Part shown: positions 34,028 through 43,251 of the stretch, piece after piece
Position numbering within the stretch: the first letter of the stretch is position 1
How the letters are laid out: each line of letters begins with the position of its first letter
DNA from: Savagea sp.
GTDB lineage: Bacteria; Bacillota; Bacilli; Bacillales_A; Planococcaceae
Assembly (NCBI GenBank): GCA_030152585.1
Contig: JASLJC010000130.1
Span: forward strand, 1 to 60,993
DNA: 60,993 nucleotides
Reading direction: 5' to 3'
Program-made: the position numbers and the translations under genes
The notes under the pieces: model-generated
What the model was told of the DNA's origin: nothing
The model's input: only the letters and a program-made list of their open reading frames with translations
Database searches by the model: none

Positions 34028-34931
34028 CGAAAACCCGTTTACTTTATGTTATACGGTAGAGCCGTCGGAAGAAGGATGGCTCTTTCGTGATTTTTTAAAA
34101 AGTAAACGAATATCGAGTACGACTTTAACAGCGATTAAATATGAGGGCGGTCTTTTACGTGTAAACGGCGTTGAACGAACAGTGCGCCACCGTTTACGCG
34201 CACAAGATCAAATCGAAATCGTTTTTCCGATCGAACGACAAAATGTACAAGTAGAAGGAGAAGCGACACCACTTGAAATCGTAGCAGAAACATCTGCTTA
34301 TCTCGTCGTTATGAAACCGAGCAATGTCGCTACGATGCCTTCAGGTCAGCACCAATCGAATACGCTCGCTCATCGTATAGCGGCTTATTTTGAACGCCGA
34401 CATATTCCGTCTGCCGTTCATATTGTGACGCGTTTAGATTACGGCACATCCGGTCTCGTGACGGTCGCTAAAAATCGTCACGTTCATCACTTGTTTAGTT
34501 TGCAATTGACAGATCAGACGTTTGAGCGAAAATACCGAGCAATCGTAGAAGGAGAACTATGCGTCGTTCCTCCGTATGTCATCGACCGGCCGATTGCACG
34601 TAAAGAAGGTAGTATTATCGAACGAATCGTCGACGAAAAAGGAAAAAAAGCTGTAACAATTATCGAGCAGATAAAAGTATGTCGTATGAAAGAGAAAACG
34701 TACACGATTGTAGATGTTGCATTACGAACGGGACGGACGCATCAAATTCGTGTACATTTAGCATCGCTTGGATTCCCGATTGTCGGGGATACATTGTACG
34801 GTCAAAAAGAAGAAGGTGCTCCTTTTATGTTACATTGTAAAGAGGTGGCATTTCAGGACCCATTTACAACGAAAGAAGTAAAGTATACCGTTGATTTTCC
34901 ACCGAGTGTCAACGAGTGGCTTCAACTTTAA
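34017..34931 (+). CDS. RluA/RluD-family pseudouridine synthase (YjbO-like)
   Basis: A 304-aa RNA modification enzyme. An S4-like N-terminal domain (LLRVNGVERTVRHRLRAQDQIEIVFP) precedes the catalytic domain, whose motif is VTRLDYGTSGLV; the Asp is the catalytic residue and His of the usual HRLD is Thr here. C-terminal RTGRTHQIRVHLASLGFPIVGDTLYG is conserved. The start is uncertain: no ATG and no ribosome binding site is seen; GTG at 34017 (or TTG 34011) overlapping nadK is the best choice, suggesting reinitiation after nadK. Confidence 0.88.
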   Translation: MVCNENPFTLCYTVEPSEEGWLFRDFLKSKRISSTTLTAIKYEGGLLRVNGVERTVRHRLRAQDQIEIVFPIERQNVQVEGEATPLEIVAETSAYLVVMKPSNVATMPSGQHQSNTLAHRIAAYFERRHIPSAVHIVTRLDYGTSGLVTVAKNRHVHHLFSLQLTDQTFERKYRAIVEGELCVVPPYVIDRPIARKEGSIIERIVDEKGKKAVTIIEQIKVCRMKEKTYTIVDVALRTGRTHQIRVHLASLGFPIVGDTLYGQKEEGAPFMLHCKEVAFQDPFTTKEVKYTVDFPPSVNEWLQL

Positions 34932-34962
34932 TTGAAGTGGATAGCGAAGGAAGGTGTCAAGA

Positions 34963-36327
34963 GTGACATTTACAGAAGAAAAATCAGAATTGGATCAAGA
35001 GCGATTAATTATGCTTTTAAATGAAGAAGACATTTATGAATTCCGGGATGAATATTTCGCTCTTCATCCGTATGATCGTGCGACATTTTACGAAAAAATG
35101 CCCGCACCTCTCCGTCATCGTTTATACGAATATTTATCACCAAAAGAGATGGCTGAAATATTCGAAGTAAGCGAAATTGCGGAAAGTCAGTATGAAGTGT
35201 ATTTAGAAGAGATGGAGACGTCTTATGCGGCGGATATGATTTCGTACATGTTCGTCGATAACGCCGTTGACGTGTTGAAAGAACTAGATAAAGCACAAGT
35301 TTTAAGTTACTTAACGTTAATGGACGAAGAGAAGTCAAATGAAATTCGAGCGGTCTTGCATTACGAGGAGCAGACGGCCGGTTCAATTATGACGACCGAG
35401 TTCGTTGCCATTAGTCAAAATGAAACAGTTGCCGATGCAATGCGTGATTTGAAATCACAAGCACCGAGTGCGGAGACGATTTATTATATTTTCGTCGTCG
35501 ATGCAAATGGTAAACTAACAGGTGTCGTCTCGTTACGGGATTTAATTATTGCCGATGATGATAAAATCATTTCAGAGATCATGAACGAACGTGTCGTCAG
35601 TGTACTCGTTTCAGAAGATCAAGAAGACGTCGCTCGTATGATTCAAGATTACAACTTTTTAGCACTCCCTGTTGTCGATTTTCAACAACATATTTTAGGA
35701 ATTATTACAGTCGATGATATTTTAGACGTATTAGAAGAAGAAGCATCAGACGACTATTCTAAATTAGCAGGGGTTATTGATATTGACGGCGAAGATACGA
35801 GTGCTTTCGGCGCGGCGAAAAAACGTGCACCGTGGCTTTTAATTTTGCTCGTATTAGGAATGTTAACTGCGAATTTAATCGATTTATTTACGGATACGAT
35901 TTCACAAGTCGCTTTACTTGCCGCATTTATTCCGTTGATTGCAGGTACAGCTGGAAATAGTGGTACACAAGCGCTTGCGGTCGCTGTTCGTAAAATTGCG
36001 ACAGACCGTACAGATGAATCGCGTTGGAAGATGTTAATTCGAGAAGCGGCAACGGGACTTATTACCGGTATTATTTCTGCCGTTTTCGTGATCGGTCTCG
36101 TTTATTTCTGGAAACATAATTTTATCGTCGCATTGCTCGTCGGAGCTGCGATTATGGTTTCGATTTTCGTTGCGACAATTTCAGGTGCGTTCATTCCATT
36201 GTTAATGCACCGCTTAAAAATTGATCCAGCTGTTGCATCAGGACCGTTTATTACGACGTTAAATGACGTTATTAGTATTATTATTTATTTCGGCCTCGCG
36301 ACGATGTTTTTAGATAAATTAGTATAA
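34963..36327 (+). CDS. mgtE: MgtE magnesium transporter
   Basis: A 454-aa Mg2+ channel: N-terminal superhelical domain (about 1-130), two CBS domains (about 135-255, GVVSLRDLIIAD and GIITVDDILDVLEEE), and a five-helix C-terminal pore domain with IAGTAGNSGTQALAV, the MgtE signature. The GTG at 34963 is chosen for AAGGAAGG upstream. It follows the pseudouridine synthase closely, so it is probably in the same operon. Confidence 0.96.
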   Translation: MTFTEEKSELDQERLIMLLNEEDIYEFRDEYFALHPYDRATFYEKMPAPLRHRLYEYLSPKEMAEIFEVSEIAESQYEVYLEEMETSYAADMISYMFVDNAVDVLKELDKAQVLSYLTLMDEEKSNEIRAVLHYEEQTAGSIMTTEFVAISQNETVADAMRDLKSQAPSAETIYYIFVVDANGKLTGVVSLRDLIIADDDKIISEIMNERVVSVLVSEDQEDVARMIQDYNFLALPVVDFQQHILGIITVDDILDVLEEEASDDYSKLAGVIDIDGEDTSAFGAAKKRAPWLLILLVLGMLTANLIDLFTDTISQVALLAAFIPLIAGTAGNSGTQALAVAVRKIATDRTDESRWKMLIREAATGLITGIISAVFVIGLVYFWKHNFIVALLVGAAIMVSIFVATISGAFIPLLMHRLKIDPAVASGPFITTLNDVISIIIYFGLATMFLDKLV

Positions 36328-36328
36328 G

Positions 36329-36378
36329 AAAAAGCGCCATACATCTTTTACACGAGTAAAAGAAATATGGCGTTTTTT
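36329..36378. terminator. Terminator between mgtE and the pgpA-like gene
   Basis: AAAAAGCGCCATA/TATGGCGTTTTTT stem with an inner CTTTTAC/GTAAAAG stem; A- and T-runs on both sides allow bidirectional use. Confidence 0.9.
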
Positions 36379-36405
36379 CATCGTATGTTGCGCTATGAGG
36401 CATGT

Positions 36406-36960
36406 TTAATTATCACTAGCATGTCGAACGTCGGCGAATGTTTTCCCTTCTTCTTCTAAATCGCGTGTACGGTGTGCAATTCGAGAAGCAGCGCATGCTG
36501 CAACACTTGCGACGAGATCGTCTAAAAAAGTATGGATCCCATTTCCTTTTTTCGTATCGAGTTCATTGATGATCCCGATTTTGTTTTTGTCTAAATGCCC
36601 GAATGTCGTAACGGCGATTGAACCGTATGTATAAACTGCACCGAGTGCGACCGTTTCGTCGACACCGAATAGACTTTCGTCAGACGTTAAAATTTGTTGT
36701 AACGGTTCTGACAATTGATTTTTTTCTGCGAGTTCATCGAGCTCGATTCCGACTAAAATCGCATGTTGCATTTCCCGTTTTTCTAACACGCGTTCAACAG
36801 AGTTTTGACACTCTTCTAACGTTAAACCGTGGTTGTACGGAATTTGCATTTCGTAAACGATTTTAGCGATATCTTCTGTTTTAACACCGCGGCGGTCGAG
36901 TGCTTCATGTGCAGCCTTCGTTACAACTTCTGAGCGTACAGGTTGTGATCGTTTCGTCAA
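36406..36960 (-). CDS. Phosphatidylglycerophosphatase A-like protein (YutG type)
   Basis: A 184-aa soluble relative of PgpA; motifs GVKTEDIAKIVYEMQ, NELDTKKGNGIHTFLDDLVASVAACAA. Enterobacterial PgpA makes phosphatidylglycerol from its phosphate; the Bacillus YutG subgroup lacks the membrane helices and its substrate is less certain. The start is TTG with AGGAGGGG upstream. Confidence 0.82.
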   Translation of the reverse strand: MTKRSQPVRSEVVTKAAHEALDRRGVKTEDIAKIVYEMQIPYNHGLTLEECQNSVERVLEKREMQHAILVGIELDELAEKNQLSEPLQQILTSDESLFGVDETVALGAVYTYGSIAVTTFGHLDKNKIGIINELDTKKGNGIHTFLDDLVASVAACAASRIAHRTRDLEEEGKTFADVRHASDN

Positions 36961-37072
36961 AGATTTCCCCTCCTATCCGTCTTTTGTACTGTAGCGTAGT
37001 ATAACATAAACGTATCATTATTGTCATACAGTCGCCTATGTTACAATACATTTGAATGAAAGAGAAAAGGTG

Positions 37073-37801
37073 ATGAATTTGGAATACGGTAAAGTACATG
37101 AGCATTCATTTTATAGCACAGTATTAGAAGAAGAGTTCCCCATTTATGTTTATTTACCTTACGACTATACACCGATGGGCGAATATCAAGTCATTTACGC
37201 TTCAGACGGAAAAGATTATGTCCAATATGGTCGAATCGGTCGTGTTGTAGAAGATCTAGTAGAAGAAGGAGAAATCGATGAAACGATCGTCGTCGGTATT
37301 CCGTATGAAAGTGTCGAACATCGTTGGCATTTATACCACCCGAACGGAGAACGCAATGATGCCTATATTACGTTTTTAGCGACAGAACTCGTTCCGTTTA
37401 TCGATGAAAACTTTCCGACAGTGACAAATCGCAACGGCCGAGGCCTCATTGGCGATTCATTAGCTGCGACAGTCTCACTGATGACATTAATACGTCATTC
37501 TCATTTATTTAGTCGCGCGATGTTACACTCTCCACTCGTCAACGACAAAGTACTCGCAGCAGTAGAAGCGTGGGAGCCGACAGAGGAGACGTTCATTTAT
37601 CAAGTTGTCGGAGACCGAGAGACAGCCGTGAAAACGTCAGGAGATGGCATTAAAGACTTCGTAGAGCCAAATGAAACGTTACATCGACAATTACAGCAAA
37701 AACCGATTGAACATTTTTATGAAGTGTTTGAAGGGAATCACTCTTGGCGTTACTGGCAACCTGATGTACCACGTGCGATCGCTAAAGGATTCGGCGTATG
37801 A
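37073..37801 (+). CDS. YjcH-like esterase (alpha/beta hydrolase fold)
   Basis: A 242-aa putative esterase related to the Fes/FrmB type. The nucleophile elbow is GDSLAA (Ser about residue 131), with a likely catalytic His in FEGNHSWRYW. The sequence resembles YjcH of Bacillus subtilis. The ATG has AAAGG only 2 nt upstream; the TTG at 37079 has better spacing and may be the real start. It overlaps the acetyltransferase gene by 4 bp. Substrate unknown. Confidence 0.82.
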   Translation: MNLEYGKVHEHSFYSTVLEEEFPIYVYLPYDYTPMGEYQVIYASDGKDYVQYGRIGRVVEDLVEEGEIDETIVVGIPYESVEHRWHLYHPNGERNDAYITFLATELVPFIDENFPTVTNRNGRGLIGDSLAATVSLMTLIRHSHLFSRAMLHSPLVNDKVLAAVEAWEPTEETFIYQVVGDRETAVKTSGDGIKDFVEPNETLHRQLQQKPIEHFYEVFEGNHSWRYWQPDVPRAIAKGFGV

Positions 37802-38223
37802 GCATTGAACGTGTGATGACAAAAAGCCAAATGAAACAAGCAATAGATGTCCGTCTTGATGTTTTCGTACACGAACAAGGCGTTCCTTTAGCGTTAGAAA
37901 TCGACGGGAAAGATGAACAGTCGGTTCATTGGATTGCGACGTCGAACGACCGGGTATGTGGCACAGTGCGACTTCGCCCGATGAACGAAAAGCAAGTGAA
38001 GCTAGAGCGTCTTGCCGTTCGTTCAGAAGCAAGACGGCAAGGGATAGCGCGTGCTCTTATTGTAGAAGCCGAACGATATGCACAACAGGTCGGAGCGACA
38101 GAAATCGTATTGCATGCGCAAGTACAAGCGCTTCCTCTGTATGAACAGCTCGGTTACGAAATCGCTTCCCCTCTATTTTTAGAAGCAGGAATCGAACACC
38201 GAACGATGAAAAAAATAATATAA
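37798..38223 (+). CDS. GNAT-family N-acetyltransferase (YjcF-like)
   Basis: A 141-aa acetyltransferase with the acetyl-CoA motif RSEARRQGIARALIVEAERYA (about 74-94) and conserved LHAQVQALPLYEQLGY. It is fused translationally to the esterase by an ATGA overlap. In Bacillus subtilis yjcF, yjcG and yjcH cluster; here order is changed and yjcG is missing. Substrate unknown. Confidence 0.88.
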   Translation: MSIERVMTKSQMKQAIDVRLDVFVHEQGVPLALEIDGKDEQSVHWIATSNDRVCGTVRLRPMNEKQVKLERLAVRSEARRQGIARALIVEAERYAQQVGATEIVLHAQVQALPLYEQLGYEIASPLFLEAGIEHRTMKKII

Positions 38224-38240
38224 AAAGCAAAACGTACCGA

Positions 38241-38276
38241 AGACACTTGAAAGATTAAAAATTCAAGTGTCTTTTC
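38241..38276 (+). terminator. Terminator after the acetyltransferase gene
   Basis: AGACACTTGAA/TTCAAGTGTCT stem and T-run. Confidence 0.9.
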
Positions 38277-38326
38277 AATTAAAATGAAAACGTTTCACCG
38301 AAACAGAGAAAACTTTTCTTCTTTAG

Positions 38327-38355
38327 TTGCAATTTCATCAAATTGTTGGCAAAAT
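38327..38355 (+). promoter_or_regulatory. Candidate promoter of the YlmA-like gene
   Basis: TTGCAA (38327-38332) and CAAAAT (38350-38355), 17-bp spacer; the -10 is weak. Confidence 0.4.
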
Positions 38356-38388
38356 GAAAAGAAAGCGTTTTAATGAAGGAGTAGTTAC

Positions 38389-39183
38389 ATGTCAAAAATT
38401 TTAGAACTAAAAGAGGTCACGTTACAGACAAAGGGAAAAACGATTGTCAACAACATTAATTTTGAAGTTGAAAAAGGGGAACAATGGGCGATTATCGGAT
38501 TGAACGGTTCAGGGAAAACGTCTATTTTAAATTTAATCGCTGGTTACCAATTTCCTACACACGGGGAAGTTCGTATTTTAGGAGATACAGTTGAAGATAC
38601 GGATATTACAGAGTTTCGTAAAAAAATTAGTTACGTCAGCAACTCACTCGAACGTTTCTCAGAATATTACCGTGATGAAACAGTAGAACATATTGTTGCA
38701 ACAGGAAAAAATGCAAAACATGGATTGTATGATCCATTAACAGAAGAAGATTATGCAAACGTAGACTACTGGTTAGAGAGCTTCCAACTCGATCAGTTTA
38801 AAGGTTTACCTCTTTCGGATTTATCAGAAGGAGAAAAACGTCGCGTATTAATTGCACGTGCGATGATGGCTGACCCTAAAATTTTAATTTTAGATGAACC
38901 GTGCTCGGGACTCGATATTTTAGCAAAAGAACGTTTTTTACAATCGCTTCGTTCAGTAACAGCATCAGGGAAATGTCATTTAATTTATGTGACACATCAT
39001 ATTGAAGAATTAATGCCAGAGATTACTCACGTTTTATTATTAGAAGATGGTAATATTATCGGCGCTGGACCGAAAGAAAAATTGTTAACGGATGAATATT
39101 TAACGAAAACATTCCACGTACCTGTAACGGTTCGTTGGGAAGATGGACATCCGTATGCAAAAGTAAAACGTAGCGAATTATAA
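38389..39183 (+). CDS. Stand-alone ABC ATPase (YlmA-like)
   Basis: A 264-aa ATPase: Walker A GLNGSGKTS (about 36-44), signature LSEGEKRRVLIARAM, Walker B ILILDEPCSGLD, H-loop YVTHHIEEL. No membrane partner is adjacent, as for YlmA of Bacillus subtilis, which has the same length. Role unknown. Confidence 0.85.
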   Translation: MSKILELKEVTLQTKGKTIVNNINFEVEKGEQWAIIGLNGSGKTSILNLIAGYQFPTHGEVRILGDTVEDTDITEFRKKISYVSNSLERFSEYYRDETVEHIVATGKNAKHGLYDPLTEEDYANVDYWLESFQLDQFKGLPLSDLSEGEKRRVLIARAMMADPKILILDEPCSGLDILAKERFLQSLRSVTASGKCHLIYVTHHIEELMPEITHVLLLEDGNIIGAGPKEKLLTDEYLTKTFHVPVTVRWEDGHPYAKVKRSEL

Positions 39184-39228
39184 AAAAGCCTCAACCGTTG
39201 TACTCCACTACAGCGGTGAGGCTTTTTT
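39183..39228. terminator. Bidirectional terminator
   Basis: AAAAAGCCTCAACCG/CGGTGAGGCTTTTT stem (one bulge) between convergent genes. Confidence 0.9.
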
Positions 39229-39254
39229 ATCATTTTCATACCTTTAGATAAGCG

Positions 39255-40046
39255 TTATAACGTTTCGATTAGTGTGACGAGTTCTGTTAAGCTTTTGACT
39301 TCATAAGTCGGAGCGACTTCCGCATCCATCGTAGCATCATCGCGATTGATCCAAACGTTACGCATTTGAACGCGAGAAGAGCCGAGAATATCGGTCATTA
39401 AATTATCTCCGACCATAAGCGCATCGCTTGCATCGAGATTTGCAATGTTTAAAACGTGTTCGAAAATCGAGGCATCAGGCTTTCCGATTCCGAAATCACC
39501 CGAGATGACGATATGATCGAAGTAAGGAACGAGTTCAGGTGTTAATTTTAATTTCGTATTTTGTAAGCTCGGAGAACCGTTCGTTAACATAATCATACGG
39601 TATCCTTTATCGCGTAACGTATCGAGTACAGAGAACGTATCTTCATACAAAGTAGGCGATTGAAGACGTGCTTCACGGAATTTTTGAGCGAGTTCTTCGC
39701 CGAAAGAAGGATCTTCAATACCGAATGCTTCTAATCCGAGTGTCCACGTACGACGTTGATATTCCGGCATTAGTTCGTACATTTTTTGGAACATGACGCC
39801 TTCATCATTAAAAGTTCCCCAAAGTCCTTCAAACGGGTTAATACCAATTTTAACAGTATGATCAAATGTTTCATATTGTTGATAAATACGGCGTGCAACA
39901 TTACGTGTAGCTTCTTCGAATTGTTTTGGGTCGAGTTGTGGATAACGTTGTGCAGCGAAAGCGCACGTTTGATCGAAAGCTGTTTGAATACTTTGTTTGT
40001 CCCATAGTAATGTATCATCTAAGTCAAAAATAATAGTTGTAACCAA
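39255..40046 (-). CDS. HAD-family phosphatase (YsaA/YjjG-like)
   Basis: A 263-aa HAD hydrolase starting LVTTIIFDLDDTLLWD (motif I). Motif II is MLTNGS and motifs III/IV are GKPDASIFEHV and VGDNLMTDILGS. The start is TTG, selected by AAAGGAGCG; the ORF runs on upstream through sequence without a ribosome binding site and over the amphi-Trp start. It resembles YsaA of Bacillus subtilis; a role in serine synthesis next to serA is possible but unproven. Confidence 0.83.
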   Translation of the reverse strand: MVTTIIFDLDDTLLWDKQSIQTAFDQTCAFAAQRYPQLDPKQFEEATRNVARRIYQQYETFDHTVKIGINPFEGLWGTFNDEGVMFQKMYELMPEYQRRTWTLGLEAFGIEDPSFGEELAQKFREARLQSPTLYEDTFSVLDTLRDKGYRMIMLTNGSPSLQNTKLKLTPELVPYFDHIVISGDFGIGKPDASIFEHVLNIANLDASDALMVGDNLMTDILGSSRVQMRNVWINRDDATMDAEVAPTYEVKSLTELVTLIETL

Positions 40047-40171
40047 GTAAATCGCTCCTTTAAAATAGTTGTAAACGTTGCTACACTCATAATGAAAGCC
40101 TTTTCTTTCAAGTAGACAAAACAGAAAAAAGATTGTATAATTAAGGTAGAAAAGTAAAGGAGTGAGCAACA

Positions 40172-40447
40172 ATGGCGAAAAAAAGAACACCTAAAAAAGT
40201 TTTAGTTGATTATGAAGAAAAAATGTCTTTAGATTTTGCTGCTTCTTATTTAGAACAAATTGCTCGTAAATTTAAGGAAGAAAAATCATTCACATTAAAA
40301 GTAGGCGACCAAGAAGTTGTCATCTCACCTTCTGATCGTGTCGAACTTGAACTTTCGCTCGAAAAACGAGGAAGTAAATACGAGTTCGAAATCGAATTAG
40401 AGTGGGACGAAGATGCAGATGATCAAGGTCCGCTCGTCATCAAATAA
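40172..40447 (+). CDS. Amphi-Trp domain protein
   Basis: A 91-aa basic-then-acidic protein. The region MSLDFAASYLEQIARKFKEEKSFTLKVGDQEVVISPSDRVELELSLEKRGSKYEFEIELEW fits the small amphi-Trp domain with its conserved Trp near the end. The role of this domain is unknown. AAAGGAGTGAG precedes the ATG; own terminator. Confidence 0.8.
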   Translation: MAKKRTPKKVLVDYEEKMSLDFAASYLEQIARKFKEEKSFTLKVGDQEVVISPSDRVELELSLEKRGSKYEFEIELEWDEDADDQGPLVIK

Positions 40448-40450
40448 TCG

Positions 40451-40480
40451 TAAAAAGCCTGTAGTCATACGGGCTTTTTT
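40451..40480 (+). terminator. Terminator after the amphi-Trp gene
   Basis: AAAAAGCC/GGGCTTTTTT stem extended by TGTA/TACG around a 4-nt loop. Confidence 0.8.
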
Positions 40481-40490
40481 CTTTTCTGTA

Positions 40491-40533
40491 AAAAACACCT
40501 CGAGGGCGAGTTGGGACGCTTCGAGGTGTTTTC
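40491..40533 (-). terminator. serA terminator
   Basis: AACACCTCGA/TCGAGGTGTT stem with T-run on the minus strand. Confidence 0.85.
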
Positions 40534-40573
40534 GATTGTATATGGAGGTCTGTTTGGGTGTAACAGACGAATC

Positions 40574-42169
40574 TTATAAGTCGATTGCTTTGACGTCGTA
40601 AATGTTTGCCATTTTTTTGAACTGTTCCACTTCTTCTTCTTTTACGTGTTCGTCGACAGAAAGCATCATGACAGCGTCTCCGCCTTCTTCTGAACGACCT
40701 ACTTGCATCGTTGCAATGTTAATATCACGTGCTGCAAGTTGTGTACCGACACGACCGATCGCACCTGGCTTATCACGGTGGTGAATGAAGAGTAAGTGTC
40801 CTTCTGGTACAACGTCGACAGCATAATCGTCAATTTTTACGATACGTGAACCGAGTCCGTTTAATAACGTACCAGATACGCTACGACGTTCTTCTTCTGT
40901 CACAACTTCTACAGTAATTAAGTTTAAGAAACCTTTTGCTTCTGAAGCTGTTTTATGTTCGCTAATTTTAATACCGACACGGTCTGCAAGGAATTTTGCA
41001 TTCACGTCGTTTACGTGATTACCTAAATGTTTCGTTAAAAGACCTTTTACCGTATTACGTGTTAACGGACGAACGTCAACATCTGCGAGTGCTCCCGCAT
41101 ATTGAATATTAATTTCTTTTAATACACCGTCTGCTAAGTAAGAAAGGAATGCTCCGAGTTTTTCTGTCAATTCGAAGTAAGGTGCTACTTTTGAAAGTAA
41201 CTTTTTCGGGAATGACGGTAAGTTTACAGGGTTTTGTACAGTACCTTCTTTTGCAAACTGGATTACGTCATTACTTACATCGACTGCAACACTTTCTTGT
41301 GCTTCGACTGTACTTGCACCTAAGTGAGGGGTTGCGATCACTTCAGGTAAAGTTAATAATTTATGATCGACAAATGGCTCTTCAACGAATACATCGAGTG
41401 CAGCTCCTGCTACTTTTCCTTCTTGGATTGCATCGTATAAATCGTCTTCATTAATAATTCCACCACGTGCACAGTTGACGATACGTACGCCATCTTTCAT
41501 TTGGGCAAATGCTTCTTTATTAATTAAATTACGTGTTGAATCGAGAAGTGGCGTGTGTACCGTAATGAAATCAGCAGCAGCAATTACTTCTTCGAGTGTT
41601 CCTGCTTCGATGTCTAACTTACGTGCTTTTTCTTCTGTTAAAAATGGATCATATGCGATAACGCGCATACGTTGTCCTTTTGCACGGTGAGCAACTTCTT
41701 CACCGATACGTCCAAGACCGACAACGCCGAGTGTTTTATTTTTCACTTCAACACCGACAAATGCTTTACGGTTCCATTCTTTATTTTTTAAAGAATTAAA
41801 AGCTTGTGGAATATTACGAGCTAAGCTCATTAACATCGCGATCGTATGCTCTGCTGCTGAGTTCGTATTTCCTGACGGTGCGTTCACGACGATAATTCCA
41901 TTTTCTGTCGCTGCGTCTAAGTCGATATTGTCGACACCAACACCTGCACGTCCGATAATTTTAAGTTGTGGCGATTGCTCGATCATCTCGCGTGTAACCG
42001 TCGTTTGGCTACGTACGAGTAAAGCGTTCGCTGTTTTTAATTCTTCTAATAACTGTTCTTCGTTCATTTCTGTTGCGATGACAACGTCGATATCGATTTC
42101 TTTTTCTTGGCGAAGTGGGTAAATGCCGTCCTCGCTTAATGGGTCACTAATGACAACTTTGAAAGCCAT
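40574..42169 (-). CDS. serA: D-3-phosphoglycerate dehydrogenase
   Basis: A 531-aa NAD enzyme opening the serine pathway. The NAD fold has GLGRIGEEVAHRAKG (about 147-161), and the catalytic Arg, Glu and His lie in NCARGGIINE, EPFVDHKLL and TPHLGASTVEAQ. After these come the intervening domain and a C-terminal ACT domain (LLFIHHRDKPGAIGRVGTQLAARDINIATMQVGR), a likely serine-sensing site. Transcription is preceded by a T-box leader. serC is not in the window. Confidence 0.97.
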   Translation of the reverse strand: MAFKVVISDPLSEDGIYPLRQEKEIDIDVVIATEMNEEQLLEELKTANALLVRSQTTVTREMIEQSPQLKIIGRAGVGVDNIDLDAATENGIIVVNAPSGNTNSAAEHTIAMLMSLARNIPQAFNSLKNKEWNRKAFVGVEVKNKTLGVVGLGRIGEEVAHRAKGQRMRVIAYDPFLTEEKARKLDIEAGTLEEVIAAADFITVHTPLLDSTRNLINKEAFAQMKDGVRIVNCARGGIINEDDLYDAIQEGKVAGAALDVFVEEPFVDHKLLTLPEVIATPHLGASTVEAQESVAVDVSNDVIQFAKEGTVQNPVNLPSFPKKLLSKVAPYFELTEKLGAFLSYLADGVLKEINIQYAGALADVDVRPLTRNTVKGLLTKHLGNHVNDVNAKFLADRVGIKISEHKTASEAKGFLNLITVEVVTEEERRSVSGTLLNGLGSRIVKIDDYAVDVVPEGHLLFIHHRDKPGAIGRVGTQLAARDINIATMQVGRSEEGGDAVMMLSVDEHVKEEEVEQFKKMANIYDVKAIDL

Positions 42170-42280
42170 AGTTCATTCGCTCCTTGTTTGAGTAAGTATA
42201 GTAGTTGGATTGAAACACATTCGTGTGACATACATGCTAATCAAATGTTAAAGAGATAAGGGAAGTTGAATCAAATAAAA

Positions 42281-42566
42281 AAAGCCCCTCACCACCCTCA
42301 CATTCATAGCTCGTAATACGAGCAAGTAAGGGGCGAAAAGCTGAACATTACGCGGTACCACCCTTATTGTTTTCAACGAAAGAAAACCTTCATTTCGTGT
42401 GCGTAACGTGCACAGGACGGAAACACCTACTATTATTTCAGTGAATCGATTCTGAAGTGCTAACGACGCAAAGTTTCCGCTAATTCTCACCGACCATTAG
42501 CTCTCTGAAGGATCCATTTGTATCGTCTCGTCTTCGTCATCATCTTTATTCGCTAATTCTTCTTAA
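42281..42566 (-). promoter_or_regulatory. T-box leader of serA
   Basis: On the minus strand the canonical T-box sequence AATAAGGGTGGTACCGCG (plus 42351-42368) precedes a terminator GCCCC...GGGGC plus T-run (about 42277-42335). Stem I features AGAGAGCTAATGGTCGGTGAGA (AG bulge and distal loop type, about 42487-42508) are upstream. Uncharged tRNA pairing with the TGG bulge would allow readthrough. The specifier is expected to be a serine codon; AGC (42459-42461) and TCA (42442-42444) are candidates I cannot separate by eye. Confidence 0.92.
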
Positions 42567-42570
42567 ATTA

Positions 42571-42598
42571 AGAATACCACGTTTTTATGAAATGTCAA
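42571..42598 (-). promoter_or_regulatory. serA promoter
   Basis: Perfect -35 TTGACA (42593-42598) and -10 TATTCT (42571-42576), 16-bp spacer, just upstream of the T-box. Confidence 0.8.
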
Positions 42599-42773
42599 CA
42601 GGTTCGTTCGTGTTTTTATAGAAAAAATACGAAAAGTAAAAATGATAAAGGAAAATACACCCCTCAATTCTGAACAATTGAGTGTTTTATATTTTTAACG
42701 TTCGTGTTTTAAGGGTGAAAACGATAAAAAATTTAAAACTTCATCACAATAAAGAAATAAGTCCGAAGTAAAG

Positions 42774-42875
42774 GGCGAACAGGCCGTTGAAATGTTCGTC
42801 TTACTTTTCAGAAAATGTTCGCCTGGAAAAGACATCGAAAAGCAGTTGATACTTGAATAGAACGAAGGATATAAT
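42774..42875 (+). promoter_or_regulatory. Promoter of the thioredoxin-like gene with repeated CGAACA motifs
   Basis: TTGATA (42846-42851) and perfect TATAAT (42870-42875), 18-bp spacer. Upstream are GGCGAACA (42774-42781), TGTTCG (42793-42798) and TGTTCGCC (42816-42823), a repeat set that could bind a regulator. Confidence 0.6.
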
Positions 42876-42906
42876 GAAATAGTCATGAAAAAAAGGAGGA
42901 GAAACG

Positions 42907-43236
42907 ATGAAAAAAGTACAATCGTCTACACATTTTGAGCAGTTAAAAAATGAACGAGGTGTCGTATATTTGTTTACAGCGGCGTGGTGCCCAGACTGTA
43001 CAGTGATCGCACCGTTTTTACCAGAGTTAGAAGAACGATACGATATGCTTCAATTTTATGAAGTGAATCGTGATGATTTCATTGACGAGTGTCAAGCACA
43101 CCAAATTTTCGGCATTCCGAGTTTTATTGCTTATCATGAAGGAGAAGAAGTCGAACGTTTCGTGAGCAAAGATCGTAAAACGAAAGAAGAAATTGCTTCA
43201 TATTTAGATAAAGTCGTTACAGCGATAACGAAATAA
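42907..43236 (+). CDS. Thioredoxin-family protein (YtpP-like)
   Basis: A 109-aa thioredoxin fold with active site WCPDC (Trp27, Cys28, Cys31) instead of the standard WCGPC, and cis-Pro in FGIPSFIAYHEG. It resembles YtpP/YdbP of Bacillus. It probably reduces disulfides with electrons from TrxB or bacillithiol; the partner is unknown. Strong AAAGGAGGAG before the ATG, own promoter and terminator. Confidence 0.85.
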   Translation: MKKVQSSTHFEQLKNERGVVYLFTAAWCPDCTVIAPFLPELEERYDMLQFYEVNRDDFIDECQAHQIFGIPSFIAYHEGEEVERFVSKDRKTKEEIASYLDKVVTAITK

Positions 43237-43251
43237 ATGTGAAAATGAACG

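Noticed and set aside
38285..38297. TGAAAACGTTTCA palindrome upstream of the YlmA-like gene as a cre site
   Set aside because: The palindrome is one base shorter than a cre and fails the fixed C near the 3' end of the consensus.
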